A stretch of 14,833 nucleotides of DNA from Collinsella sp. AF02-46-1 (GTDB lineage Bacteria; Actinomycetota; Coriobacteriia; Coriobacteriales; Coriobacteriaceae). The notes under the pieces were generated by a model that did no database searches, was not told the origin of the DNA, and saw only the letters and a program-made list of their open reading frames with translations. The position numbers were made by a program, and so were the translations under genes. Positions 7,050 through 13,753 of the stretch are shown one piece after another (position 1 is the stretch's first letter; the number at the start of each line of letters is the position of its first letter). The DNA lies in the NCBI GenBank assembly GCA_934876235.1, contig CAKXKM010000049.1:1-14833 (forward strand), given 5' to 3'.

Positions 7050-8936
7050 CTATCTAATCAATTGTAGTATATCTGCTTTCATGCAATTATCAACCAACTT
7101 GTTTAATTGCTCCTCGTTTGTCGATAGTCCCTCTTTTTTCAAAATGTCGCGCACCTCGTTCTTAGTAATCGGCTTTTCAAACAACGAAAGCAAAGCGAAC
7201 GAAAAATCATTAACCGCACACATTCTATGGGTGGCACAACTCAGCAGTACTCTTAACCCCTCTTTTGAGCGTCCGACTTCTTTAACAAACGAACTTTTAA
7301 CCAATTGAAAACCGTTATCGTGCATTACATAATCGGCATCGATATTTGTATTCAGCAATCCATAATGCAACAGTTCTTCTATCGCCCTTGTCAGCTCGAG
7401 GTCGCCCTGATCAAGAATAAGAGAAATGCTACAATCGGCCTCCAATAAACGGGCCAACTTAAGGTATACCAACTGGGAAACAGCATAGACATGATGGTAT
7501 TCAGAATTATAGAAGTAGGCAAATGGCTCAACGAGCACGACAGAGGTCTTGGAATCCAGCCAGATTCGATCAGCTGGATTTAGACTAGTTAGCCGTCGCT
7601 TTACTTTGGTCAAATGTCCCTTATACCTGACAGCGTGAATAGAATCTAGGATCCAGGTCACCTCTGAAATATGAAGCCGCTGGGGCAAGTCAATTGTGTC
7701 GCTACCGTTTATGACCTCTTGCATATAAAAATCAATATGATGCTCATCAGATAAGGATTTTGCTTCATTTAAAGTTAAACCAGTGCCTGAAACATAATCC
7801 ACTTCGAGGCGCAAATCCTCATATTGGGACTTCGGCATTACAGAGACACCATACTTATCGGGATGATTCCAAACATCCGACCCCATAACGAGACCAAAAT
7901 TCGTAAATCCTCTCGTGGAATATGGAACACCACATACCTGTTTTGAATAATTCAAAACATTCTCTGTATAAGCTAAGGTGTTCAGAGCCTCTTCTTTAGT
8001 TTCGGTCGGAAAGCCAATCATAAAAAATAGATGAACAGGAATACCCGCATTGAGACAATCATGGATATTGCGATCAATCCAATCAACTCTCGTGTTCTTC
8101 TTCATTAGATCAAGAACTCTTTGGTTGTATGACTCGAGGCCAAACTGAATCTGCCTACATCCACTTTGGTATATCTTGTTAAAAACTTCTGTACTTAGGG
8201 TTGGAGAGAACCTCGTTTCTCCATGCCAGAAAAACGTTTTTCCCGATGCGTTTATTTCATCCGCGAGTTGCTCCATTCTTTTGCCTTCGAATGTTTCATC
8301 CACAAAAGAGAAAACTCTCGTGCCGTATTTTTCATTTAACCGACACATTATTTCAAATACTCTCGATATAGGCATCTTTCGGTAACAACCACCGGTAGCA
8401 CCGGGAATGGTGCAGAAGGCGCAATGATTAAAACACTGCCTAGAGGAATAAACCGGCAATATTAACTCAGGCATGAAGTATTTAGAAAGGGCGAAGCCAT
8501 CGAAATCGGGAACTGTATCGTTGATAAATGTTTGCTCAATCCGATGGTTTTTATATATCTTTCCACCTTTAGCATGGCAAAGGTTTGGAACACAGTCGAG
8601 ATTGTCATCACCAGAGTCAAGAGCCTCAAGAAGACGTGCAAGCGGCTCTTCGCCGTCATACATCATTATCGAATCAATGTATTCAAAAAAGGGATGCCAT
8701 TCTTTCATGCAGTCATCTGCTAAACGAGTAATGTAATTGCCGCCCAATGAGACGTGTTTAACAGATGGACATTCTTCCTTAATCAGTTTCGCTAACGTAA
8801 CTGCAGAAATCAATTGGAAACAGCCGCTCACCGAAATCCCAATAAACTCGAATTTTTCCCTCTGAATACGCTTAAGAAAGGCAGTTTCATAGAAGGAAAT
8901 AAACGGATTATGCAAGGTATCCGCAAGCGATTTCAT
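7050..8936 (-). CDS. B12-binding radical SAM protein, main part (separated from its N-terminus by a frameshift)
   Basis: The 628 codons from ATG 8936 encode most of a cobalamin-dependent radical SAM enzyme. Seen: the second half of a B12-binding domain (FEFIGISVSGCFQLISA, LGGNYITRLADD, residues 29-75; DGEEPLARLLEAL near 94-106), the iron-sulfur motif CFNHCAFC (C168, C172, C175), ETFEG at 214-218, GCRQIQFGLES at 259-269 and FFMIGFPTET at 304-313, all radical SAM barrel landmarks. The C-terminal third (about 455-628) looks like two consecutive winged-helix modules of PqqD/RRE type. The ATG at 8936 is not a natural start: no Shine-Dalgarno precedes it, and the same frame stays open and homologous-looking back to about 9107, including NHVSYGVKYTFNS. 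Restoring one base joins it to the fragment at 9065-9370, giving 773 residues. Known: such enzymes catalyse methylation or other radical chemistry, often on peptides. The peptide substrate is inferred from the adjacent 36-codon gene. Confidence 0.85.
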   Translation of the reverse strand: MKSLADTLHNPFISFYETAFLKRIQREKFEFIGISVSGCFQLISAVTLAKLIKEECPSVKHVSLGGNYITRLADDCMKEWHPFFEYIDSIMMYDGEEPLARLLEALDSGDDNLDCVPNLCHAKGGKIYKNHRIEQTFINDTVPDFDGFALSKYFMPELILPVYSSRQCFNHCAFCTIPGATGGCYRKMPISRVFEIMCRLNEKYGTRVFSFVDETFEGKRMEQLADEINASGKTFFWHGETRFSPTLSTEVFNKIYQSGCRQIQFGLESYNQRVLDLMKKNTRVDWIDRNIHDCLNAGIPVHLFFMIGFPTETKEEALNTLAYTENVLNYSKQVCGVPYSTRGFTNFGLVMGSDVWNHPDKYGVSVMPKSQYEDLRLEVDYVSGTGLTLNEAKSLSDEHHIDFYMQEVINGSDTIDLPQRLHISEVTWILDSIHAVRYKGHLTKVKRRLTSLNPADRIWLDSKTSVVLVEPFAYFYNSEYHHVYAVSQLVYLKLARLLEADCSISLILDQGDLELTRAIEELLHYGLLNTNIDADYVMHDNGFQLVKSSFVKEVGRSKEGLRVLLSCATHRMCAVNDFSFALLSLFEKPITKNEVRDILKKEGLSTNEEQLNKLVDNCMKADILQLIR

Positions 8937-9064
8937 TATTTCTGGTGTCGAATAATAATCATAGGGCAGATCTATGGAGTTGAACGTGTATTTAACTCCA
9001 TATGAGACGTGATTTATGATATAGAGTGCATTTCTAAAAATGTTTTCAGCATATTGTCTTTCTT

Positions 9065-9370
9065 TTAGATTAAGTATCTCTTCGATCTGAAAATATCTTT
9101 TGCCTCGTCAACATTAAGTGCCGACTTTTGTATCAACTCGATTGTTAATTGAACATTCGAACTAAACGAATCCTTTGATTCCCGATACCTTTTACAGCAC
9201 TCTTCGACATGTCTAAAAGATAGGAGGTCATCGTAAAATTCCACGTTTAAGTCAACAATGTCAACTTTGTATTGTTCAACCTCTTGAAGATATGACTTCA
9301 AAACAGGCAAGGCAAGATACGGCCCCACTGGACTCCATCCTGGGGGAAATACTAAAAGCGTTTTAGGCAT
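9065..9370 (-). CDS. N-terminal fragment of the B12-binding radical SAM protein (frameshifted)
   Basis: 101 codons from ATG 9370 give the typical opening of B12-binding radical SAM proteins: MPKTLLVFPPGWSPVGPYLA, then LPVLKSYLQE and VDIVDLNVEFYDDLL near residues 36-50. The frame continues correctly to about residue 91-94 (EAKDIF), then reads seven unrelated codons to a stop at 9065. The continuation (QIEEILNLKERQYAENIF) is in the frame one base back, as expected if one base is missing from the A4 run (9098-9101) or the T4 run (9090-9093). The fragment starts seven bases after the MFS stop, so translation is probably coupled; its own Shine-Dalgarno is weak. If the shift is real, the product is a truncated cobalamin-domain stub and the enzyme is lost. 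Confidence 0.85.
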   Translation of the reverse strand: MPKTLLVFPPGWSPVGPYLALPVLKSYLQEVEQYKVDIVDLNVEFYDDLLSFRHVEECCKRYRESKDSFSSNVQLTIELIQKSALNVDEAKDIFRSKRYLI

Positions 9371-9377
9371 ATCAACG

Positions 9378-10562
9378 TCACATCTTTCGCAAATAATTCA
9401 ATTGAAACACAACTACCATCATAATTGAAAATACACCAAGTCCTGTAACGAGAATTGAGAACATCGCGATGCTCGTGAACAGCGAAACAAGAAGTGTTGA
9501 AATAACAACAGCAACCGATTGCAAAGACTCCCTAATTGAAAACAGGCTTATCGATTCAGATCCGTCTCTCGCCAAATCCTGCAGCGATGTTATGAGAAGC
9601 ACATCTTGAATGGCGTTTCCGGCACCGACGATAAAAAGGAAAATAAACGATATCCCAGACGCATAGCGATAGCCAAACGCCAGATACGCACCGAGCGCAA
9701 GATACGTCACAAAACAATATGATTTAACGCAATCGGAACCACTGATTAAACGACCATATATTGTATTTCCGAACAACAGTCCGATTGTAAGACTACTCTG
9801 AAGGAATCCGTATTGTATCGATGACGAGTCAAATTGCAATTGCGCTATAGCTGGCAAAAGAGAATTCAGAGAGCCGAATGCCACGCCACTAGAAATATCG
9901 ATTAATAGGAAACCAATTGCCAAGTGCTTCGCGCTAAGATCACTAAATGCAGTCCTGTTTTTTTCATTTTTGCTTATTCCCTCTTTATCATTAACCTCGA
10001 TAACCGACGGAACATCTCGCAGCAACCAGAACGACGCGGCAAAAGAAAGCGCGTCTAATGCAAGAACAGCCTCCGCCCCAAATTGAGCGACAACAAAACC
10101 GCCGGCAACTGGCCCCAGAACCATCATCAAATTCTGCAGGAACCCAAACGAATTATTAATTACGTCGCGATTGATACTATTCGTATTGGCTCTTAACAAC
10201 GAGTAAAAGCAGGGCATTTCTACCGTTCGGCAAAGCGATACCGCGCACGTAATAGCAAACATACTCCATTTACTATCAACAAAAATATAGCAAACGAATA
10301 ATCCCGCGCGAATTAAGTCTGCCAATCTCATGGCCTGCAGTGTCCCGATACCCATCTTCTGAGGCAGCTGCGCGAGCGCAACTGAAAACAGAGAGGGGGC
10401 AAATCTGCAGCAGACCATCAAAGCAGTTGCAGAAACATCGTGAGTTACCTCGTAAATCAGCATTGGCAAAGCAATATTCGCACACCAATTGCCTATTTCG
10501 CTTATCCCTCTAGCAATATATAGGACCCGAACCGGACGGCTAGCTCTCAATACCGTGAACAT
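9378..10562 (-). CDS. MFS transporter (MFS_3/EntS-like exporter)
   Basis: A 394-residue integral membrane protein with about 12 hydrophobic segments arranged as two six-helix halves and a charged cytoplasmic loop in the middle (VNDKEGISKNEKNRTAFSD, about residues 192-210). The N-terminal pattern (RVLYIARGISEIGNW, ALPMLIYEVTHDVSATAL) matches the MFS_3 branch (PF05977) that includes the enterobactin exporter EntS and macrolide-efflux-like proteins. The start could be GTG 10565 or the adjacent ATG 10562; GAGG lies six or nine bases upstream. The gene overlaps the 3' end of the DUF2087 gene by 23 bases and ends seven bases before the radical SAM gene, so the three are translationally coupled. In this setting the likely job is export of the modified peptide or producer self-protection, which is inference. 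Confidence 0.87.
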   Translation of the reverse strand: MFTVLRASRPVRVLYIARGISEIGNWCANIALPMLIYEVTHDVSATALMVCCRFAPSLFSVALAQLPQKMGIGTLQAMRLADLIRAGLFVCYIFVDSKWSMFAITCAVSLCRTVEMPCFYSLLRANTNSINRDVINNSFGFLQNLMMVLGPVAGGFVVAQFGAEAVLALDALSFAASFWLLRDVPSVIEVNDKEGISKNEKNRTAFSDLSAKHLAIGFLLIDISSGVAFGSLNSLLPAIAQLQFDSSSIQYGFLQSSLTIGLLFGNTIYGRLISGSDCVKSYCFVTYLALGAYLAFGYRYASGISFIFLFIVGAGNAIQDVLLITSLQDLARDGSESISLFSIRESLQSVAVVISTLLVSLFTSIAMFSILVTGLGVFSIMMVVVFQLNYLRKM

Positions 10563-10821
10563 CACGATTAACCTCGTATTTCAGGCCTCGTTCATCCCTT
10601 AATAGGAATCCATAATCAACCAAGTACCGCCTCAACACGGCATAATCAGGATAGAGCTGTGACAGCACACGATTAACCTGAAGCTCCGTATAACTTGTAT
10701 TTAATTCAAAGAAAGAGACGGCCCATAGCAGCATGATTCTTTTATAGCTTTCCTTTTTTGGAATTGAAACCAGCTCGCCATTCTTGAGAAATCGTTTTTT
10801 AAAGTCTATTAGCTCATCCAT
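10540..10821 (-). CDS. DUF2087 domain protein
   Basis: A 93-residue protein and first gene of the peptide operon. Seen: KRIMLLWAVSFF, TELQVNRVLSQLYPDY and VLRRYLVDYGFLLRD across residues 28-76. This is the characteristic pattern of DUF2087 (PF09860), a small winged-helix-like domain usually found alone or attached to regulators. Here it stands nearly alone, with a 27-residue basic N-terminal extension and a short charged tail. No catalytic residues are apparent. GGAGG lies six bases before the ATG. It overlaps the MFS gene, which argues for a dedicated role in the operon, for example regulation or as an accessory RNA-, DNA- or peptide-binding protein. Domain call is firm; function is not known. 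Confidence 0.85.
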   Translation of the reverse strand: MDELIDFKKRFLKNGELVSIPKKESYKRIMLLWAVSFFELNTSYTELQVNRVLSQLYPDYAVLRRYLVDYGFLLRDERGLKYEVNRDVHGIES

Positions 10822-10895
10822 TCACATCCTCCATTTCATACGCATCTAATACTAAAAATGCATACGCTTTAGGTCATCGCATTCAGCTTCTTTAT

Positions 10896-10915
10896 TCGAA
10901 CTAAACTCGAACTAA
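10896..10915 (-). promoter_or_regulatory. Tandem 9-bp direct repeat upstream of the peptide operon
   Basis: TTAGTTCGA occurs twice on the minus strand (10915-10907 and 10904-10896) with an 11-base period, about one helical turn. It lies about 75-95 bases upstream of the DUF2087 start. This geometry is typical of OmpR/PhoB-type response-regulator boxes. A second pair, GCGTATG (10867-10861 and 10843-10837), lies nearer the gene. A promoter is expected here, but I see only a weak -10 candidate (TATTAG or TTAGAT). No regulator gene is adjacent. Confidence 0.3.
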
Positions 10916-10921
10916 TCTAAA

Positions 10922-11140
10922 TTATTTGCTCAGACACTCTTCGAAAGCTCGTTTTTCACTCTGAGTAAAATGCCCTTCCCAGTCAGTCCACGAACAGGAA
11001 GGCAACTCACAACGAGCGGAGTCGAAGCCCTCTGCCGTCGGTCGCTCAAAATGCACGATAACCTTTTCGATATCGCCATCTGTAATCAGGTCAGAATGAA
11101 TGACCTCGGTTCCATCTTCGAATGTCATATACGGGTACAT
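10922..11140 (-). CDS. Small conserved-looking hypothetical protein
   Basis: A 72-residue soluble protein. Seen: MYPYMTFEDGTEVIHSDLI, HFERPTAEGFDSARCELPS near residues 30-48, and a terminal amphipathic helix FTQSEKRAFEECLSK. The opening MYPYMTF.DGTE and the FERPT..GFD.ARC.LP core resemble a small uncharacterised protein common in gut Firmicutes and Actinomycetota; from memory, those run on about ten residues past this point, so this copy may be C-terminally shortened. The ATG at 11140 is chosen because GAGGTGG lies eight bases upstream; the longer upstream reading has no conserved character. It precedes the DUF2087 gene by 100 bases in the same orientation, with no terminator between, so partial co-transcription is possible. 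Function unknown. Confidence 0.7.
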   Translation of the reverse strand: MYPYMTFEDGTEVIHSDLITDGDIEKVIVHFERPTAEGFDSARCELPSCSWTDWEGHFTQSEKRAFEECLSK

Positions 11141-11218
11141 CACGTAAACCACCTCGCAAACATAAATCCAGTTTAGCATCAAGCTATTGCACCAAAGACA
11201 GCAGGCCCCCTTGATGAG

Positions 11219-11249
11219 TTGATGGTATCTGTTAAATGTCACGTATGAT
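11219..11249 (+). promoter_or_regulatory. Candidate promoter of the tailed membrane protein gene
   Basis: TTGATG (11219-11224) and TATGAT (11244-11249) are separated by 19 bases, longer than the ideal 17, about 65 bases upstream of the start codon. By eye only. The 174-base gap between the divergent genes holds nothing else I can identify. Confidence 0.3.
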
Positions 11250-11314
11250 TCACATCTGGTGGGTACCCTGATGGCTACACGAAACGAAGCAGATTTACAC
11301 CGGGAGGACCCCGT

Positions 11315-12265
11315 ATGACAACCAAGTACACCGACGCGCCGCGCACGCGCGTCATGACACCGGCATCGCTCAACAACGGCGTGCACGAGAACCATTCCAT
11401 CGGACAGACCATGGCCATTGCGCCCAAAAAGGGCCTTTTCGACGACATTTCCATTCCCCAGATCATCGCCGGCGCCGCAGCTGCCGCCACGAGCGTGGCG
11501 CTTGCTTCAAAGATCGGCATTGCCGGCTCGGTGATTGGTGCCGCTGTGAGCTCAGTCATCACTGTTGTGTCCTCGCAGGTCTATCGCCACTTTATCTCCG
11601 CCAGCGCCGAAGCAATCAAGAGCACGCACGCCGCTGTCGACTACCCTGCCGGCGCCTACGAGCCCGTTGAGCCCAATGTCGAGGAGCACCTGGGCGGCGC
11701 CGCGACTACGCAGGAGATGCGCCAGATTGCGGGGCGCGCGACCACGGCGCGCGTCGCCCCCAACAGCCTGCGCGCCAAGGCCGCTGCAGAGCGCAGCCAG
11801 ACGCAAAAGAAGGTCATCATCTTCTCGATCGCCATCGCCATCGTCGCGGTTATCGCCTGCGCCGGCGCCATCCTTATAACCACCGCCGGTGAGGGTCTGG
11901 GCGAGCGCCCCGAGCCAATCCTTTCGTCGCGCACGACCGAGAGCGATGCAAATGGCAACACCCAGTCGCAGGATCAGCAGGCACAGACGGACGACACGCA
12001 AGACAGTTCTGCCTCTGCCAATTCGTCCTCGAACACCCAAAACCAATCGCAGGGCACCGATTCCTCTACGGCCAACAGCGGTACGCAATCCGGCACGACC
12101 GACTCAAGCCAAACGACTGACGGCTCTCAACCGAGCACGGGCGACCAGACGAGCGACACCACGTCGGGAACGGGCACAGCAAACAGCAGCAACAGCAATT
12201 CGAGTGGCACCACATCGGGCACGACATCTGACAGTTCAAGCCAAGGCACGACATCGGGCAACTAA
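11315..12265 (+). CDS. Membrane protein with long S/T/N/Q-rich low-complexity tail
   Basis: A 316-residue protein that I cannot assign to a family. Seen: a hydrophilic N-terminus of about 45 residues; two adjacent Ala/Gly/Val-rich hydrophobic stretches (about 49-65 and 67-88); a soluble segment with basic helices (90-166); a strong transmembrane helix (KKVIIFSIAIAIVAVIACAG, about 165-190); then about 110 residues made almost only of Ser, Thr, Asn, Gln, Gly and Asp. The Lys-rich flank before the last helix favours an inside-to-outside orientation, placing the tail outside the cell. No LPxTG sorting motif, signal peptidase site or enzyme motif is present. GGGAGGA lies seven bases before the ATG. 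The tail could span or associate with the cell wall, and its repeats make it prone to length variation. A hairpin terminator follows. Confidence 0.8.
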   Translation: MTTKYTDAPRTRVMTPASLNNGVHENHSIGQTMAIAPKKGLFDDISIPQIIAGAAAAATSVALASKIGIAGSVIGAAVSSVITVVSSQVYRHFISASAEAIKSTHAAVDYPAGAYEPVEPNVEEHLGGAATTQEMRQIAGRATTARVAPNSLRAKAAAERSQTQKKVIIFSIAIAIVAVIACAGAILITTAGEGLGERPEPILSSRTTESDANGNTQSQDQQAQTDDTQDSSASANSSSNTQNQSQGTDSSTANSGTQSGTTDSSQTTDGSQPSTGDQTSDTTSGTGTANSSNSNSSGTTSGTTSDSSSQGTTSGN

Positions 12266-12299
12266 GCACGTTTGCTTCTCATAGAGAACCGATCTGTAT

Positions 12300-12336
12300 A
12301 ACGGGCGCGAACCGGCAACGGTCGCGCCCGTTTGCC
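12300..12336 (+). terminator. Hairpin terminator after the tailed membrane protein gene
   Basis: The arms AACGGGCGCGA (12300-12310) and TCGCGCCCGTT (12322-12332) are a perfect 11-bp stem, extended by CCG/CGG around GCAA with one bulged A. The tail has only three T, so termination may be less efficient than at the other hairpins in the window. Confidence 0.65.
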
Positions 12337-12403
12337 TTGGGCGCCGAGGTAGCACGCCCCGTGCGATGGTAAGATGCTTTGGTGTGTAAAGAGGAGATTT
12401 GCC

Positions 12404-13699
12404 ATGAGCAAGACAATAGTTAAGCCCACGCTATCGCTGGGCAACCACATCTATCTGTATCGCCTGCTGCGCGATGCGATTGGATGCGGCAAGCAAACGT
12501 TTATGACGCAGGTCGAGGAGGCGCTCGCCACCGGCGACATGGCCGCTTATGACCTGGGCTTCGAGTCCACGCGCGAGTTGCTCGAGGAACTCGACGACTG
12601 CATTAAACTGACCGTCTTTAAGGGCGGCCGCCTGTATGCCACCATCATCGCCAACGAGGCCTGGGATACCGCCCTTGCCAAAGGCGAGGACAAGCCCAAG
12701 GCAGCCAAGGGCACCAAGCAGTCCTACAAAAAGAAAAAGCGCGGCGAGAAAGACCTCAAGGCTGTACGCCCCAAGCACGTTAAGCGTCCCGAGCCCGTGG
12801 CCGAAGTCGCTCCGGAGCCCGAGCCCGAGACAGAGATCGAAGTCGCTATTGAGGTAGCAGCAGAAGCCGAAACCGAAATCGCCGCCATGACCGATCCCGA
12901 AGTCATGTCAGAGCAGGAAGCCGCTGTGGAGCTCAACGAGGCCCCCAAGTCGACAACCGAAGAAGCCGCTAACCAACCCGAGACGTCTGCGTTCCAAAAC
13001 GGCGATGTCTTTGGCAACGAGGCCGAGGACGATCAGTCCGACGAGCCCGCCGATCAAGGCGCTACCGAGTCGGCGCCGGAGCCCGAGACGCCGCAGCCCG
13101 CCATCTCGCTCACGGTTGTCTATGACCCCGAGAACGCCAATGCCGGCATCACCACCATGGCATCCACGCCGGTCGAAGCAAAGCTGCCTGTCGAGGCAGA
13201 GGACGCCCCGCAAGCCGATGCCAAAACCGAGACTGAAGACACATCCGTCTCCGTGGAACCGACAGATTCCGCAGTTAAGCCGGAACCGGTGCCTGAGTCT
13301 GCACCCGTCATCGAGTCCGCATCCGAACCTGTCTATGACCAGATTCCCGCACCGGCTCCGGTCCCCGCTGCAGCACCGGCCCCCGCACCCGCAACGCCCG
13401 CCATCCCCGAGGACTTCCCCGTCGATTTCGCAACCGAGGTCTTCTGCCCCGGCCCGCTTCTGCACCAGTTGTCGACCTATCTCCCCTACGGCGCCGACAC
13501 GCTCGGCATCGTCGGCGAGTACTACTGGATCGCCCGCGAACGCGGCGCCATCGAGGCCGCGCGAAACCGCGCAAGCTTCCCCCTGCGCTACACGCAGGCC
13601 GGCGAGCGCCACGAAGTCACCGTACGCATTCGCCGCAACACCACCGGCGGCCTCGGAGCCACCTGGGCCATCGACAAGGTCGAAGCCCCGGTCGAGTAA
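12404..13699 (+). CDS. Hypothetical protein: LOTUS-like N-terminus, basic patch, acidic/Pro linker, conserved-looking C-terminus
   Basis: A 431-residue protein. Seen, in order: a compact N-terminal module (about residues 13-90) with pattern YLYRLLRDAIGCGKQTF, YDLGFESTRELLEELDDCIKL, GGRLYATI, resembling the OST-HTH/LOTUS winged-helix fold (RNA-binding in characterised proteins); a Lys-rich patch (KKKKRGEKD near 109-117); about 210 residues of low-complexity Glu/Pro/Ala linker; and a folded-looking C-terminal module (338-431) with LLHQLSTYLPYGADTLGIVGEYYWIARERG and a basic, beta-rich end (VTVRIRRNTTGGLGATWAID). No signal peptide or membrane segment, so it is cytoplasmic. Start: ATG 12404 with GAGGAG upstream is preferred to ATG 12374, which lies before that ribosome binding site. 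The LOTUS assignment is pattern-based and uncertain; the C-terminal module is not recognised. A nucleic-acid-binding role is inferred. Confidence 0.82.
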   Translation: MSKTIVKPTLSLGNHIYLYRLLRDAIGCGKQTFMTQVEEALATGDMAAYDLGFESTRELLEELDDCIKLTVFKGGRLYATIIANEAWDTALAKGEDKPKAAKGTKQSYKKKKRGEKDLKAVRPKHVKRPEPVAEVAPEPEPETEIEVAIEVAAEAETEIAAMTDPEVMSEQEAAVELNEAPKSTTEEAANQPETSAFQNGDVFGNEAEDDQSDEPADQGATESAPEPETPQPAISLTVVYDPENANAGITTMASTPVEAKLPVEAEDAPQADAKTETEDTSVSVEPTDSAVKPEPVPESAPVIESASEPVYDQIPAPAPVPAAAPAPAPATPAIPEDFPVDFATEVFCPGPLLHQLSTYLPYGADTLGIVGEYYWIARERGAIEAARNRASFPLRYTQAGERHEVTVRIRRNTTGGLGATWAIDKVEAPVE

Positions 13700-13741
13700 A
13701 AAACGGCCTCGGATAGCCAATTGACCATCCGAGGCCGTTTG
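13700..13741. terminator. Bidirectional intrinsic terminator between convergent genes
   Basis: AAACGGCCTCGGAT (13701-13714) and ATCCGAGGCCGTTT (13727-13740) form a perfect 14-bp stem with a 12-base loop. The minus-strand side runs into six U, the plus side into three. It starts one base after the stop of the LOTUS-like gene and lies 13 bases past the lipoprotein stop, so it serves both. Confidence 0.92.
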
Positions 13742-13753
13742 AATTCAGGCCTT

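Larger units (their letters stand above)
6860..10925. other. AT-rich block containing the radical SAM/peptide operon
   Basis: Sampled lines in the block have 23/60 (7981-8040) and 26/60 (9601-9660) G+C, against 40/60 in nadE (5041-5100). The block coincides with the DUF2087-MFS-radical SAM-peptide operon and is bounded by the terminator at 6868-6901 and the small gene at 10922-11140. This suggests acquisition by transfer. No integrase, transposase or flanking repeat was seen at its edges. Confidence 0.6.

Noticed and set aside
9087..9108. Programmed -1 ribosomal frameshift in the radical SAM gene
   Set aside because: The zero-frame codons (GCA AAA GAT ATT TTC) do not form an X-XXY-YYZ slippery heptamer, and I see no downstream stem-loop or internal Shine-Dalgarno stimulator. 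A base loss is simpler.
11187..11196. TTGCACCAAA as a third copy of the 31-bp repeat
   Set aside because: Only one arm matches, and there is no TTTGGTGCA partner at the right distance. Probably chance.
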